Of a DNA stretch of 64,000 bases, positions 13,001 to 24,352 are shown in pieces. The DNA is from Periconia sp. R9002 (Eukaryota > Ascomycota > Dothideomycetes > Pleosporales > Periconiaceae). The number at the start of each line of letters is the position of its first letter. Position 1 is the stretch's first letter. The position numbers were made by a program, and so were the translations under genes. The DNA lies in contig JAMAHW010000021.1 in assembly GCA_023627715.1 (NCBI GenBank), positions 62,001 through 126,000 of the forward strand. The letters are read 5' to 3'. The notes under the pieces were generated by a model. The model was not told the origin of the DNA, did no database searches, and saw only the letters and a program-made list of their open reading frames with translations.

Positions 13001-14702
13001 GAGGGAGGCGGATTCATAAATCAAGGCCAGGTCGACCCTCAATCCCTGACCATCGCCACACTACCCCGCTGGCACCATCGAAATTTTACTGTGCCTACCA
13101 CTTGTTCAAAAACAGCATCCTCATCCAAGATCCTACAGACGGTGAGCCCTAAGTCAGAGCCCCTCATCATCCCCGCCATCAGCGGAACGTCATAGAGACG
13201 TAAAGCTGCAACAATAGAAATGTTTGAATCATCAAGACATGCAAATAAGGATCAAACACGTTTTACCTAGAAGTCCCCAGATAAGGGATTACCCAACGCT
13301 CTTTGCAACCAGCCTCAGCGGTGTAAGTAAGGGTCGCGGTGATTCGGAACGTCCCATATCCGTCACCGGTTTACAAACTAATCAAACACTCCACAACACC
13401 CGAAGAAAGGTCTTCTGTCGAGTTGTACTGGTAAACCAAAAGTAGCAAATATTGCGAGCTTACCGCCCTAACCCTCACCTACCCATCCAAATCGTGAACA
13501 CCAGCGACTAATAACTTGTCAGGTTACAAGTTATTGAATTAACTACGTATGGCTACTGGTATATGCAACTAATAACGTTGGGATGATTGCTATTCGCGAA
13601 TCTCTTCAGTACCATAGAAATTTGACAATAACGACCACTCCGCCGCTCTTGGCTACCCAGTGCGACTGAACAAAACTGCCAACAGCTAGTACCCCGATAA
13701 ATAACTGTATAGTGCTATTCTTTTTCTCCGCGAGGGCGGATGTGGTCGCTATTTGCTATCTGAGGTAAAATGAAGACAAGAAATTAACAACTACATGCTG
13801 AATATCTATATCCATACCACCAGTACTAGCAATCTCACCTAAACTATCTAATGCCAATCTGCACACCTAGCTAACTACTAAACCATCCCTCACGGCCCCT
13901 TTAGTTATAACAATCCTTTCCTTTACTTTCCTTTTGTATGTTGATAAAGACGCACAGAGAGAGAGAAAGGAAGCTAGAGGAAAATGCAAGGAAGAAAAAA
14001 CAAGAGAAAACAGGAGTGTAATATGTACTTAGTTGAGCTCGAAACGACGTAGACATTCCCATTATTATTTAAAAGAATGAGAGAATGAAAGGCGTTAGTT
14101 AGAGTGAGTTCACGTACAGTACTTTAACTTGAACCTACTTCGGTGAGCAGAAGTTGTTGTTTCATTCATTAACATCATTGATACCCATTACCATGACCAC
14201 ATACATATACACAGAATAGGTAGGTATGTCTCAACTACGCCACGCCACGCCACTTTACTTCACAACAGACCACAAGTGTATCAGACATTCGATAAAAAGC
14301 CCGTCCAAGCCCCGGAGGCTTCCTGTGATTTTTTTCAACACCCTGAATTGATACCGTGAATGAATATCAATCCTTCGTTTGCGAAAGACCAAACACACTT
14401 TTTGATCCATGAAATGATAATTAACTTCCTTCCCTGACGAGGGAGAAACGCTCATGCAATATCTAATGTGTATATTTTCGCTATTTTGTGTACGCGAAGC
14501 GTGGACCAAAATCCATGTTAACGCAGGATAGTGATGAGGGATTCGTGACAACGACACACATTATTCGCCCCGGGGCGTCTGACACCCCACTGCCTGCGAT
14601 TCTCTGCGGACTTCTATCCTAATCATACACATCCCACCCTTTCTCTCTCTCGCCTCATCGTTTCAAGTCTCCCCATCACGTAGATTTCCTACATCATCAT
14701 GA
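10029..14702. other. Gene-poor region (4.7 kb)
   Basis: The first several hundred bases are the upstream flank of the bZIP gene. Across the rest no ORF shows a recognisable domain, and I could not assemble a spliced gene with consistent phase. Features seen are a (GA) run near 11622-11638, purine-rich sequence near 13955-14010, and a perfect 9 bp inverted repeat at 13510-13535. A lineage-specific short gene or noncoding RNA cannot be excluded. Confidence 0.45.
13510..13535. repeat. Short perfect inverted repeat
   Basis: AATAACTTG and CAAGTTATT form 9 bp arms around an 8-base loop. It lies far from any gene I can support, so its role is unknown. Confidence 0.5.
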
Positions 14703-16201
14703 TCAAACACCCAAACCCATAGCCTCCTTCTCCTTCAACTGCGCCTTACGCTCCCTCTCCATTTCCTCTCTATACTTGACTCTCTCTTGCCTAGCCTTTT
14801 CCTGCAGCTGCCCAAACGGATCGAAACGGTCGCTCATCGGATCGCGAAACGGATTCTCCACCCAGCTCCCGCGATCCGTCAACGTGGTGCTGCGTGGCCG
14901 ACCGCGAATCTGATCGTACGCCTTGTTGCGACCGGGATCGGCAAAAGGGTTGGGTGTAGGTTGCGGCGGCGGTATTCGTGATGTGGTGTCGTTGGTGGAA
15001 ACCGTTTCGGGGCGCTCGTAGTGACCTGCGCCGAAGAGGGAGGTTGTATTTGTCGAGGATTGTGTCATGTGGAGTTTGGGATCGGGTGTGTTGTAGGCTA
15101 CGTGGATGGTTTCCGGGGCGCGTAGGGAGCCTGTGTTGCCTGGGTCGAAAGCGTCCTCTGCGTGGCGAACCGCTGATGCGTTTCGTCTCTTGCGGCGGCG
15201 CATGATAAAAAATACAGCAGTGCCTACAGCTACCAGAAAACCTACATGCAGTTAGTATGAAGGAAATTCGATTGATTGGATTTGGCGAGCGAACCTAAGA
15301 CAGACAGAGTGATGAGGGCGGCTTCGGCACCCTTGCCCATTTGAGATGGTCGTGGACCTAAGCCTTGAGGTTTCCCGGCACGTTCAGATCCAGCCATATC
15401 AGCAGCGGCCGTAGCGGAGCCAGTTTTGGAGGGAGGGGCCATAGTTGTACTAATGCTCGAGCTCATTGCGGATCCGGCCTTTTGTGGAGGGTTAGTATTG
15501 TTACTTGACGTAGGACCAGCACCTCCAGCTGATGAGGTTATTGAACCTGATGCGCTTTTTGTAGAGGAAGGTGTATCTTTAGGAAATGTGGGGCTGTCCG
15601 GCGAGTCCGGCTCCTTGTCTGATTTTTTGCCATCCGAAGCTTGGTTGGGTTGCACAGACGGGAAAGGCGCACGTGCAGTTGATGTAGCTGAAGCTTGGGT
15701 AGGTGGTGAAGACTGAGAGCTCTTTGCTTGATTCACTGGAGTAGACGTTGATGCTGGAGATTGTGAGCTGCTCGTGGGATCCAAGGGAGCGAATATGGGT
15801 CCCGGGGCCTGTGTAGGGGCTGGTTGATTTGCGGAGGTAGAAGATAGTCGAGGAGTGGCTGATGAAGTGGTTGCGGGAGCAGCCGAGGAAGTGATTGCAG
15901 GAGGAGCTGAGGAAGTGATTGTGGGAGCAGGAGTGTTTGTTGGAGCAGCGACGGTCGCGGACGACGATGATGTTTTGGCGGAAGATGCTGATCCCTCTGT
16001 CTTTGACTTTTCTTTCTCTTCTTTCTCTTTTTTCTCCTGGTCACCTTCTTCATCATCAGAATCTGATCCAATCGAAGATGCGCTGGACAAACCCGTTGAA
16101 TCTGGTGAATCTGGAGAGTCTGGGCTCTCCTCCCCATCTCTTCTCTCCACTCGCTTGATGACTCTGATCGGCGATGGCCGAAGACGACGGTAAAGTGCCA
16201 T
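14703..16201 (-). CDS. Ser/Thr/Pro-rich single-pass membrane protein
   Basis: Two exons: 16201-15295 and 15241-14703, with a 53 bp intron in phase 1. Splicing joins AALITLSVLG to FLVAVGTAVFFIM, making one complete TM helix at about residues 292-315, followed at once by the positive RRRKRR. About 290 residues before it are rich in Ser, Thr, Pro and Ala and look like an O-glycosylated outer domain; the 165-residue tail is charged with a coiled end. This is the plan of fungal wall sensors (Mid2/Wsc-like), but no WSC domain is present, so the function is unknown. From 16201 there is no signal peptide. An extra upstream exon (16274-16234, intron 16164-16233, in frame) would add a weak hydrophobic leader followed by VIKR and may be the true start. 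Confidence 0.75.
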
Positions 16202-16274
16202 CTCGGATGGTATTATTAAGAACGAGTATGTACGGAGCGACTACTAGAGCGTCCCACGAAACTAGGAACCTCAC

Positions 16275-17652
16275 AAGAAAAAATGTAGGTCTCCTGGACC
16301 AGATGGAATGGAAAAAAGACCGATCAACGGAGGGCGAAGGGAACCGAAAGAAACCAAGGAGAGTAGCTCGAGGTTTTCAGAGCATGAAGACCAAGAGAGT
16401 GAAAGAGGGAGAGGCGAACCAAGCACGCGACATGGGACCGCATCTTTACATGACGGCTGGGCATCCCAACCGTCGACGTGTGGAGCTTTCAGCAGCTCTC
16501 GGACGTCACGTTTCCAGGGGAATTTGTCACCGGAGAGCGGGAGGTAACACGCAGATCCCAGCGGTTGTATGCCATTTGGCAAATTAGCTCTCTGACAGCA
16601 TTAGAGAATCGTCAGCATGAAACCAAGCATGTTTTTCGCCTCACCTAAAAGGCGAGAAGCATTCTGACAAAACAACGAATTGGTTTCGAGTTCGCAAGGT
16701 GACGTTTATGAGGAAGGGTTCGTGATTGGCCGGGGTGGAGATGCTGCGACGCCTTGGCAGTTTGATAAGCGGATTCTGAACCACGACATGCCTCAGGTGC
16801 TTTCGGCAGGGAGAATTGGATACCGGTATAAGCATTATGGGTTAGTGCTGGGCATTGGCTCTTATATCAGACACCGACCTGCCACCTAATCGCTGACAAG
16901 AGATAGACACAGGCATTGGTACACGCGTTCAAGCAGTCATCACGGTAGGCACGTCGCGCTAGTGTGGAATAGGAGAGACAAGCTCCAGTCCATGAGAGTG
17001 GCTTTCGACGTTCGAGATGAATGCATAAGTATAGAACATAGCCAGGATTTGAATTGACGACAGATAGACGACGAATGCAGCGAAGTAGATGAGAAGTGTT
17101 GAGGAAGGTTGGATGTTGATGGAGACACTCAAGATTAACCCCTGGACTAACCGCATCGGGATAGTGCAATTACCATATCCACGATAGGGTCCCATACACC
17201 TACCTCAGCGACAAGCAACCAAGCCCATATAAAAAGCAGTTGCTAAGACTTCTAGTGTGAGGCAGTGTAACTCATTTTACAGCATTTGACAAAATAATAT
17301 CATCGCAAAGCATTACATCACTTACGGTGTTACAGTCATTCGTTACTGATAAAGTCAACTTACGTACCTATGCAATGAATTCCAATTGATGCATACAATG
17401 ATGCCTCGGTTATCTATCCAGTTGTCTGTGTCTCGTCTAAGAACTGATATAATCCTCATTTCTATGGATCACTGCAGAGTATCAAAATCACAAATAAGCA
17501 TCGCTAAACCCTCATCTATTTACGAGTCACTACATATATTTCCCTAAATACTAAGACATCTATCCTCCAAGACGTCTCATCTACATCTACCAGTCACGAC
17601 TCCGCCCACAATCATCTAATCTCATCCTTCACAACGACCACAATCCCAAAAC
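16275..17652. other. Intergenic region
   Basis: No gene supported. A hydrophobic ORF on the minus strand (16959-17195) lacks an initiation context, splice partners and a recognisable family. Positions 17230-17600 are AT-rich, probably the 3' flank of the RTA1-like gene. Confidence 0.4.
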
Positions 17653-18729
17653 CTAAACTTCCGCGCCGTCTCGACTTCCACACCCCCGTCTTTCGAGCGA
17701 GATACCACCCCGCGCTTTGTTCTTGACTCTCTCCTGCCACGCCTCGGTGACTTGGCTCGGATGCACCACGTTGAACGCAACCATGACGATGAACATGAGG
17801 AGTGCGTCAAAAATGTATAAAAAGACCTCATGTCGCAACAAATACCCCGCGTTCCCTTGTAAATACTCGACAACACGGAAGACGCTTCGCACGAGGATGA
17901 GACCGCTGGTGATGTAAAGATTGACGAGATGGCGCTTCCATGGCAAGGCGTCAATGTTCACGGAGTGGGAGTATCGCGCGCGGACAAGTCGGACGTGGAA
18001 GATGGTGGAGACAATGACAAAGGCGCCAAAGAAAGCAAGCTGGACGAAGAGACCCACGACGATGAGATTTTCACCGAGCTTCTTGCTGTCTTCTTTGCCT
18101 TTGCTGGACCCCTGAATGCCGCCGCCAGCACCTGCAAAATTCGATTAGATACTGTCGAGAGGCTCGTGAGAATAATATCGCGTACCTTGAATAAAAAAGC
18201 TCAGGACGTCACCGGTGACAAAAATCTTGGTAAGCCATCTTTGCCGGACCGGAGAGAAGCGTTCTCCATCGACGAGAAGGATGGTGCGACCCAAAACTAG
18301 CGACGGTCAGCATAATCCTCTGCTATATGAATGATGGATGCTGTCTGCTCGTACTGATATATATCGATGCTGCGAAAAGGGCTGGTGCGACAAGAGAGAG
18401 GAGACTCTGTACAATGTACGGCGTGAGAGCCCATTGGTCCTTAGCGCTAGCTACTCGAGCAGCGTACCCGACCACTTCGACTTCATGAAGCAATTTGATT
18501 AGCCAAAAACCATTGTGCGATATACAGGACAGGATCTAAACTCACATATGCCACCGACTGCCAGTGGTATGAAATACCAAATCCTTTTGCGAATAATCTG
18601 ATATATGTGAAGGACCGTGGTGAGGGCGAATAGAACGATGAAAATGACAGCAGCAGCTACCGAAGGCTCGTAGCGATAGAAAACGAAACGATTCGGGTCA
18701 TTGATATCGGGATGTGCGTCGTTCGCCAT
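17653..18729 (-). CDS. RTA1-like seven-transmembrane protein
   Basis: Four exons: 18729-18546, 18480-18355, 18296-18186, 18131-17653, giving 299 residues; all introns (65, 58, 54 bp) have GT-AG ends and keep frame. The order of features is that of the RTA1 family: an N-terminal YRYEPSVAAAVIF helix, ALTPYIVQSLLSLVAPALFAA, the LVDGERFSPVRQRWLTKIF loop, VTGDVLSFFIQGAGGG, then later helices ending at AFNVVHPSQ. RTA1 family members are plasma- or endo-membrane proteins linked to lipid movement and to resistance to toxic compounds such as 7-aminocholesterol; the substrate here is unknown. The length is normal for the family. No partner gene is obvious nearby. Confidence 0.9.
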
Positions 18730-19365
18730 TGTTGATCGACCTTGAGACTGTTCTGGTTGGGGGATTTCTTGTGTGCAAGGGATTTCGTTTATGGTGTTGT
18801 CAGATTGAACAGAGAGAAAGATTTGATACTATCAGGATCCTGTTCACATAAGAGCGCGACATGCTTATAATGTATTTCTCGTGGATCCGATCCACGTAGT
18901 CTAAACGGCGCGGGCAATGGTCGTATTTGCATACGAAGTATAGATTAGACCGTGATTGGCTGATTCGTCTGCACTAGGTACACGCGTATAGCGTTCGCAA
19001 AGGATCGTTTGTGATTAGTCGAATAAGCGAATTCTCAACGCCCGGTAAGCTACAAGTCACTGGCGGAGCACCAATACGCGTAACTCTTTGCAGTACGCGA
19101 TGCCAAAAATGAAGGTAATAGTGTCAAAACGCATCAGGAGAACCGAAGCTAGTCCCAATGAACTACAGATATATGCGAGATAACGATTAATCTCGCATCT
19201 GTTCCGAATACTGTGCATGCGTAGAGGTAAGCAGTGCCCAAATCTAGTGCTGGGGCGCAGCTACGCCCACGATCTCATTAGTCGTAAGCTGAAAGGGGCT
19301 GGCGGTGACTAATATGTCGGGAAACACAAATCAGGTGCGATTGATGTTGGTATTTGACTGTGAAT
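18730..19365. other. Intergenic region
   Basis: Promoter side of the RTA1-like gene and 3' side of the zinc-cluster gene. I see no gene, repeat or RNA here. Confidence 0.4.
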
Positions 19366-20755
19366 TCAAGTGCCAGTCTGTGCATTGATCATCTGCAAAG
19401 GCCAATCCAAATAGTCGAGAAGTTCCGGAGTGGACATCAAAATCTTCTGTGCCGCGACAACTACACGCTGTGGTAGCTCACGGATCCACCAGCTGTTTTT
19501 GCACTCGGATAATAATGCTGCGAAATGTGCCAATATGAGGACAGCAATCGGATCATGAGCGGAAAGCAGACGCGTGAACGGGTCGGAGAGGGATGAAGTC
19601 CAACTGAAGGCCACCGAAAGTCGATCAGCACCGGCCGGCATCTGTCGTGTCTTCTGGTAAGATCTAACATGTTTCAGTATTTTCGCTATGAATGCGTCTT
19701 TCATCTCCTTGACGTGTCAATTGACGCACTACAGTGAATACTCACACATGTAGCTGATCAATAGCCTCGATGTAAAGCGCTCCCGCCGGAGTCTTCTTAG
19801 TTTCGGTGAGCCTCTTCAGTCGCACAATCTCTTCTATCGGTTGGGCTTTCATGGGTGGTGCTGGGGAAACCAGCATATCAGTAAAAACCTTGTTTGATGT
19901 CAATTCGTCGAATTTAGAATTGATAACCACCAGCACCCCTTGGATTAATCGAAAGCAATGGGCCATTGCGTTTACAGGATCTTCTGGTGTGGCCTCAAGT
20001 CGAGCTGTTGCAAGATGATAGATAACCAGAACAGTAGAGAGAATGAACATTGCAATAGCTGATTCTGCTCTCGGCTGTTCGAGGTTCTGCCGGTATGTTG
20101 CGAGAGCTTTGCTGATATGAACATTTGCTTGCAGGAGAAGGCTGGTTCTATCAGCGTGAGCATCGGTCAGCACTTTATGAACTGCAGCAATAGCGAGGAG
20201 GCCACGCAAAAGAAAAGGATGATCTAAAGCGATCTCAACATGTTCAATTCTCCATGCATTGCATCTCCTCGGTTCTGGGCTCATATCGTCGCATGTCTTG
20301 GTAGTCCAGTGATGTAGAAGGCGCAAATCAGCCATACTCATTTCAGACCCGAATGTATCAATGATTGGGTCAGATTCAGGTAATAGATGGTTCTCGAGAA
20401 ACGCTGTTCCATGGTTTGCTGGTGGGGTAGGGTATGTGGTCGAGTATCTTTCACGTGCAGGCCACGTGCAATCGATATCCAGTCTGACACAGTTGGCGCA
20501 TCGCGGATGTACTTCGTTGCACTGAGTACACAGAATTAATAAAGCACGTCACCATACTATTATTCTTAGGCGCAAAATAAAATTTCATCGGTGGAGACCA
20601 AAAGGAGCGTTGCGAGAATGCTTCGAGAGGAGGTGATATTGATGAAAGCTTACCTTTGAGTGTCGCTGTTTACACTGGTAGCAACCGTTCCTAGATTTCT
20701 TGTGCGACTTTCTCTTCACAGCCCGCTGCTCTACAGAGCTTGCAGGGCTTGCCAT
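19366..20755 (-). CDS. Zn2Cys6 zinc-cluster transcription factor
   Basis: Three exons: 20755-20654, 20521 to about 19748, and about 19707 to 19366, giving about 405 residues. Splicing of a 132 bp intron completes a zinc cluster: CYQCKQRHSKC then NEVHPRCANCVRLDIDC, with spacing C-x2-C-x6-C-x6-C-x2-C-x6-C. The basic leader KRKSHKKSRNG precedes it. The middle region has the LRLLHHWTTKTC block common in the Upc2/SUC2-like group of fungal regulators, then a helical fungal transcription-factor region. The second intron is short (about 40 bp) and its exact ends are ambiguous; donor CAT|GTGTGA with acceptor CAAG| keeps the frame. Targets are unknown. Confidence 0.85.
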
Positions 20756-21215
20756 TGTTCTTCGTATCGCTCCTATGCAGCATTGACGGGATGAACGGTG
20801 CAGAAAGTGGACCCCCGAAAAAACTTACTGGGATGTAGGAGCAGATTATGTCATCACCATCCTTGCCGAATTCGTTTAGCTGATTATCCACTCCGAGCGC
20901 CACCCGCCGACCCCTTGTACATGATCTCAAATGCCGTCGAAGAACATTGAACACTGCGAGTGACATTGTCCCAACCATTTCACTTATCGATTTCATTTAG
21001 TTTTGCTATGTTCACGAGGATGGCTCTAGTTCCATACGCAGTTCCCGAGATTCCGAAGACATGGCAAACACCAAGTTCGAGCACAGAACTATGATTCCCT
21101 ATGCCAACAGCGTGCACCTTCAACTCCATCAATTGATACCGAAGGCTGACCCTTTACCAAGCATAATCACGTGACTATCACTACCCAGTCGCACAAGGCA
21201 GTCCAGACTCCATAC
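20756..21215. other. Intergenic region between two minus-strand genes
   Basis: It contains the upstream region of the zinc-cluster gene and the 3' flank of the small SVIP-like gene. No other feature is seen. Confidence 0.4.
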
Positions 21216-21578
21216 CTAGTTCCATGCCCTCAGATCTGCCTGCTCATCTGCAGCTCTCCAGCCACGGTTCTCAGCGCTTAATTCCTCAAGGGCGGTCTTC
21301 TTTTTCGGTGGGCCGCTTGCTGCAGCGACAGGGGCCCGCTGCTTCTTCTTCTGCATCTCGTCGAAACGCGCCTGTGCAGCTGCAGCGCGCCGCTCGCGGT
21401 CCTATACCACGCGGTTAGATCTCATAAAGCAGGAGCAGATTGATGTGAATGGTCTTCAACATACCAGTTTTGCTTGCTCAGCGGAAGGAGATTCACCTTG
21501 GGGGTCTTGGGCTTCCGTCGGCTGCGTATCTGCGAGAGTACGACCTCCGCTCGTGGGTTGAGACTGTCCCTGGCCCAT
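21216..21578 (-). CDS. Small N-myristoylatable protein with a VCP/Cdc48-interacting motif (SVIP-like)
   Basis: Two exons: 21578-21465 and 21401-21216, giving 99 residues; the 63 bp intron has GTATGT/TATAG ends and is phase 0. The protein starts MGQGQS, with Gly2 and Ser6 as in N-myristoylation sites. Right after the junction comes DRERRAAAAQARF, which exactly fits the VIM consensus R-x5-A-A-x2-R (Arg40, Ala46, Ala47, Arg50). A Lys-rich patch with SGPPKKK and a C-terminal ALEELSAENRGW follow. Animal SVIP has the same plan (myristoylated N-terminus, VIM, about 77 residues) and inhibits p97 in ER-associated degradation. Family assignment is by plan and motif, not by long alignment. Neither exon is long enough to look like a gene alone. 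Confidence 0.65.
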
Positions 21579-23370
21579 CTTGGCTCTGTATGAGCGGATT
21601 CCAATTGGCTTGACGGTATAATATGGGGTTTGAGAAGATCCTTCAGATACTGATTGTGGCTGTTGGAATCGAGGCTGTGAGGGCCAGAAGCTCTGTGTAA
21701 ACGCGTATCACTGCGAAAGCTCGAATGGTGTCTCGCAAAAGCACACAGCAGTTGGTATTGTTCGCTCCAAATGCCCGGTGCAATGAATCTGGTGATTTTT
21801 TGAAGCGGCGCTGCGAAAGGTGCTAGATGTTGTTATTTATGGGGCGGTTGCACGGACACGGCGACAAGGCAGCAACCCCCCTAGGCGCTCCACGTGGGGG
21901 CTGACTTTTACCTTTGCACGACTCTGCTAGTGGGTATCACGTTCTGTCAAGACCAAAAAAGCAGGGGCCCCATCTGCCCTTGGTTTGTGCAATGGAATAT
22001 TTCATTCAACACCTTCACAACGGATGCCTTCTGATTTGGCGTTGGTGATGCTGATAACGTACAATTATGGTATGAGTATTTGTTGGCCCCCGCTCCGATC
22101 GTTTCTATGCAACGGATTTGCAGATGTCGCCAGTCATATCGTACATCCCGAGACAGGTGGTGACATACTTGGAACTTGGCGGGGTATACCCGTTATATTG
22201 GCGCCCTGCTTTGGAGTCCCGCATATCTGAAGTCTCACCTATTATTAGGTAGTATTCAGGATCGGCATCAACTCGGTGTCTTTATACCTCTACGCCTCAT
22301 ACCAAACAATACTACCCCTCCCAGTTTCCAAAGTGATCAGCCTCGAAATAACGACAACGGTCTCATATACCTAGAAACCTCGCGCCTTTTCGGGGTCCTA
22401 TTAGGGTCAAGTGTCGAATGACAAGAACGACATGTCACATTAGGACCCTGCGAAGTGTGCGATAGCATTAGAAAGAGAACGCTAGAAGATTTATCACAAC
22501 GGATGTTCTTCCCCAGCTTGCAAAACTCCGATCCATAACGAATGGGTGGTGTTGCCGCGAGTACCACCTCACTTTATAGAAGGTGAAGGTTTAAGATATA
22601 ATATAGATTATTCAATGCCACGGACATGGTAACAGTTGTTTCGCGTTCCTGCTCATAGCTGGAGATGCCACACTTGCGCCTTCAGCTCTGCTACCCCGCT
22701 AAGTTTTTGCCTCTCACGCACTCTATCGCTAAAGAAGTTCCCAACCTTAGCAGTCATTCCATAACATCAAGACTAAACTTCCCTTACAATGACCACGCTG
22801 GAACAGTTAAATGGGACTATCAATTGAACCTCAATTGCCGATAGGCCCAATAAGGCCCTTGCGCGTATTATTACAAGATGTAACATTTGATCAAGGCGCG
22901 AAGCTAGACACTATCCTAGATCGATTGAAGACTGCAGCGCAGAAAGTACACCATTCCTCGGCCCAGAAATTCCTCGGATTCGATTTACAGTCTCTACGAT
23001 CAGTCATCATCTACATTGACAACATTTTTTTTTTGATAGCCGATAGGTCGGTTTATAAGAGAGTAGAAATGAAGTAGTGTCGGGTTTTTCGCTTCAGCCG
23101 AGTTTTGACCCATACGAGGGCAGATCACTACCGGTTTCGGTAAGGACCTAAGCTTCATGTGCACCAATGTTGACTAAACGTACAACTATACGAGAAAGAC
23201 TACTAAGAAAGCTTGCAGCGTATAAATGCACCCGAGTATGCCTTGATGAGATTTTTAGTCTACAAATCAATACATTAGTCTTCATTGTCATTGCCTATAA
23301 TCAGCAATTCCTACTTCAATACTAAACTATCCTCAATCTCCTTCTAACTATCCACTCTACCCCATCATCA
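21579..23370. other. Intergenic region with one unresolved ORF
   Basis: No recognised gene. An 88-codon ORF at 22811-23077 (LLQDVTFDQGAKLDTILDRL and LQSLRSVIIYIDNIF) reads like protein but has no known domain. It overlaps out of frame the end of a short reading frame starting at the ATG near 22789. It could be a remnant or an exon of a small gene. The last 100 bases are a pyrimidine-rich leader of the next gene. Confidence 0.35.
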
Positions 23371-24064
23371 ATGTCGAACGAAACGGCAGATTTTTACAGG
23401 GAAAAGCTCGATGAGCTTTATGTGATTATCCAACGCTTACGCCCTTCTTCTTCCATCGAAGATTTTTACGAGCTTGCCTCGCGTTTCACTGCCGACTGCA
23501 CTGTCAACTTGAGAAGCATGAACATCCACCACGAACCAAGCATCTCGCCTCACGAAGTCGCAGATGACATGGAAGAGATAGTTGGGAAATACTTCATCGA
23601 GGAACGAGAAGTACTGCAGTTTTCACTCGCGCAAGACGGGCATACCGTGTTCTGCGAAACCAAATTGCGATTGAATGTCATGGGTGAGTCATCACATAGG
23701 TAGAGAGGATTGATTTTCCTTTAGATTTGATAGAGGCACAGGTGCATTCTTATAGGAATTTCCGCTAATTATGTCCTGTCATGTAGGTGATATTGTCGAC
23801 CCGTATTTCGAACCCCAAGTCGTGACATTCGATGACGCGGGGTTGGTCAAGGTGCTGAAGACGTATTGCTGTTGGAGTCCTATTCTGCGTAGAGTGCAGC
23901 AAAAGACGGGTGAAGGGCCGTATGCTCCAGGTGAGCCGGAGACTTGGTTCGCAGCCCAAGCCAAACGAACGGCGACACGAAGGATTGGGGTTAACAAACA
24001 AGAAGATGGCAGTGAAACACGTGAGGAATTGAAGGGTCGTGTGAGGGGTACTTGTTGCTCTTGA
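23371..24064 (+). CDS. NTF2-like (SnoaL-type) protein
   Basis: Two exons: 23371-23683 and 23787-24064, giving 196 residues; the 103 bp intron (GTGAGT, branch GCTAAT, GTAG) is phase 1. The N-terminal part (YREKLDELYVIIQRL, then FYELASRFTADCTVNL, and HEVADDMEEIVGKYF) followed by strands ending in the LRLNVMGDIVDPYFEPQVVTF region suggests the cone-shaped NTF2/SnoaL fold used by many fungal enzymes and binding proteins of unknown substrate. The C-terminal 50 residues are charged and end in a Cys pair (GTCCS). The ATG is preceded by a long CT- and AT-rich leader typical of an expressed fungal gene. Fold assignment is a judgement from pattern; function is unknown. Confidence 0.6.
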
Positions 24065-24352
24065 ACGTTGTATGTCTAAAGATAGGGACGGGGTCGACGT
24101 TTTACTCTTATTTGGGGTTTTAATAATAGAATAGAGGCGTAGCTAAATGGAAGATAATTTAGTTTGTTTTCTGATTGAGTTCCTGTGAAACTAGCTATGT
24201 CAAGGGTCATGTTCGTTAATTTACCTACCGTGGCATTCAAATTCACTGCAATATGGGTGATTTCAATGCACGTATTTATACTTCTTTCGGTGATGCTTCA
24301 GGAACAAGCACTAGATTATAGGCTACTACCTTGACAATATAGATCTTAAATT

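Noticed and set aside
12787..13152. 121-codon ORF in the gene-poor region
   Set aside because: No domain, a run of Cys from CTGCTG, no splice or promoter support.
16959..17195. Hydrophobic minus-strand ORF upstream of the membrane protein gene
   Set aside because: Considered as an exon of another RTA1-type gene, but it lacks the family motifs and no neighbouring exons join in frame.
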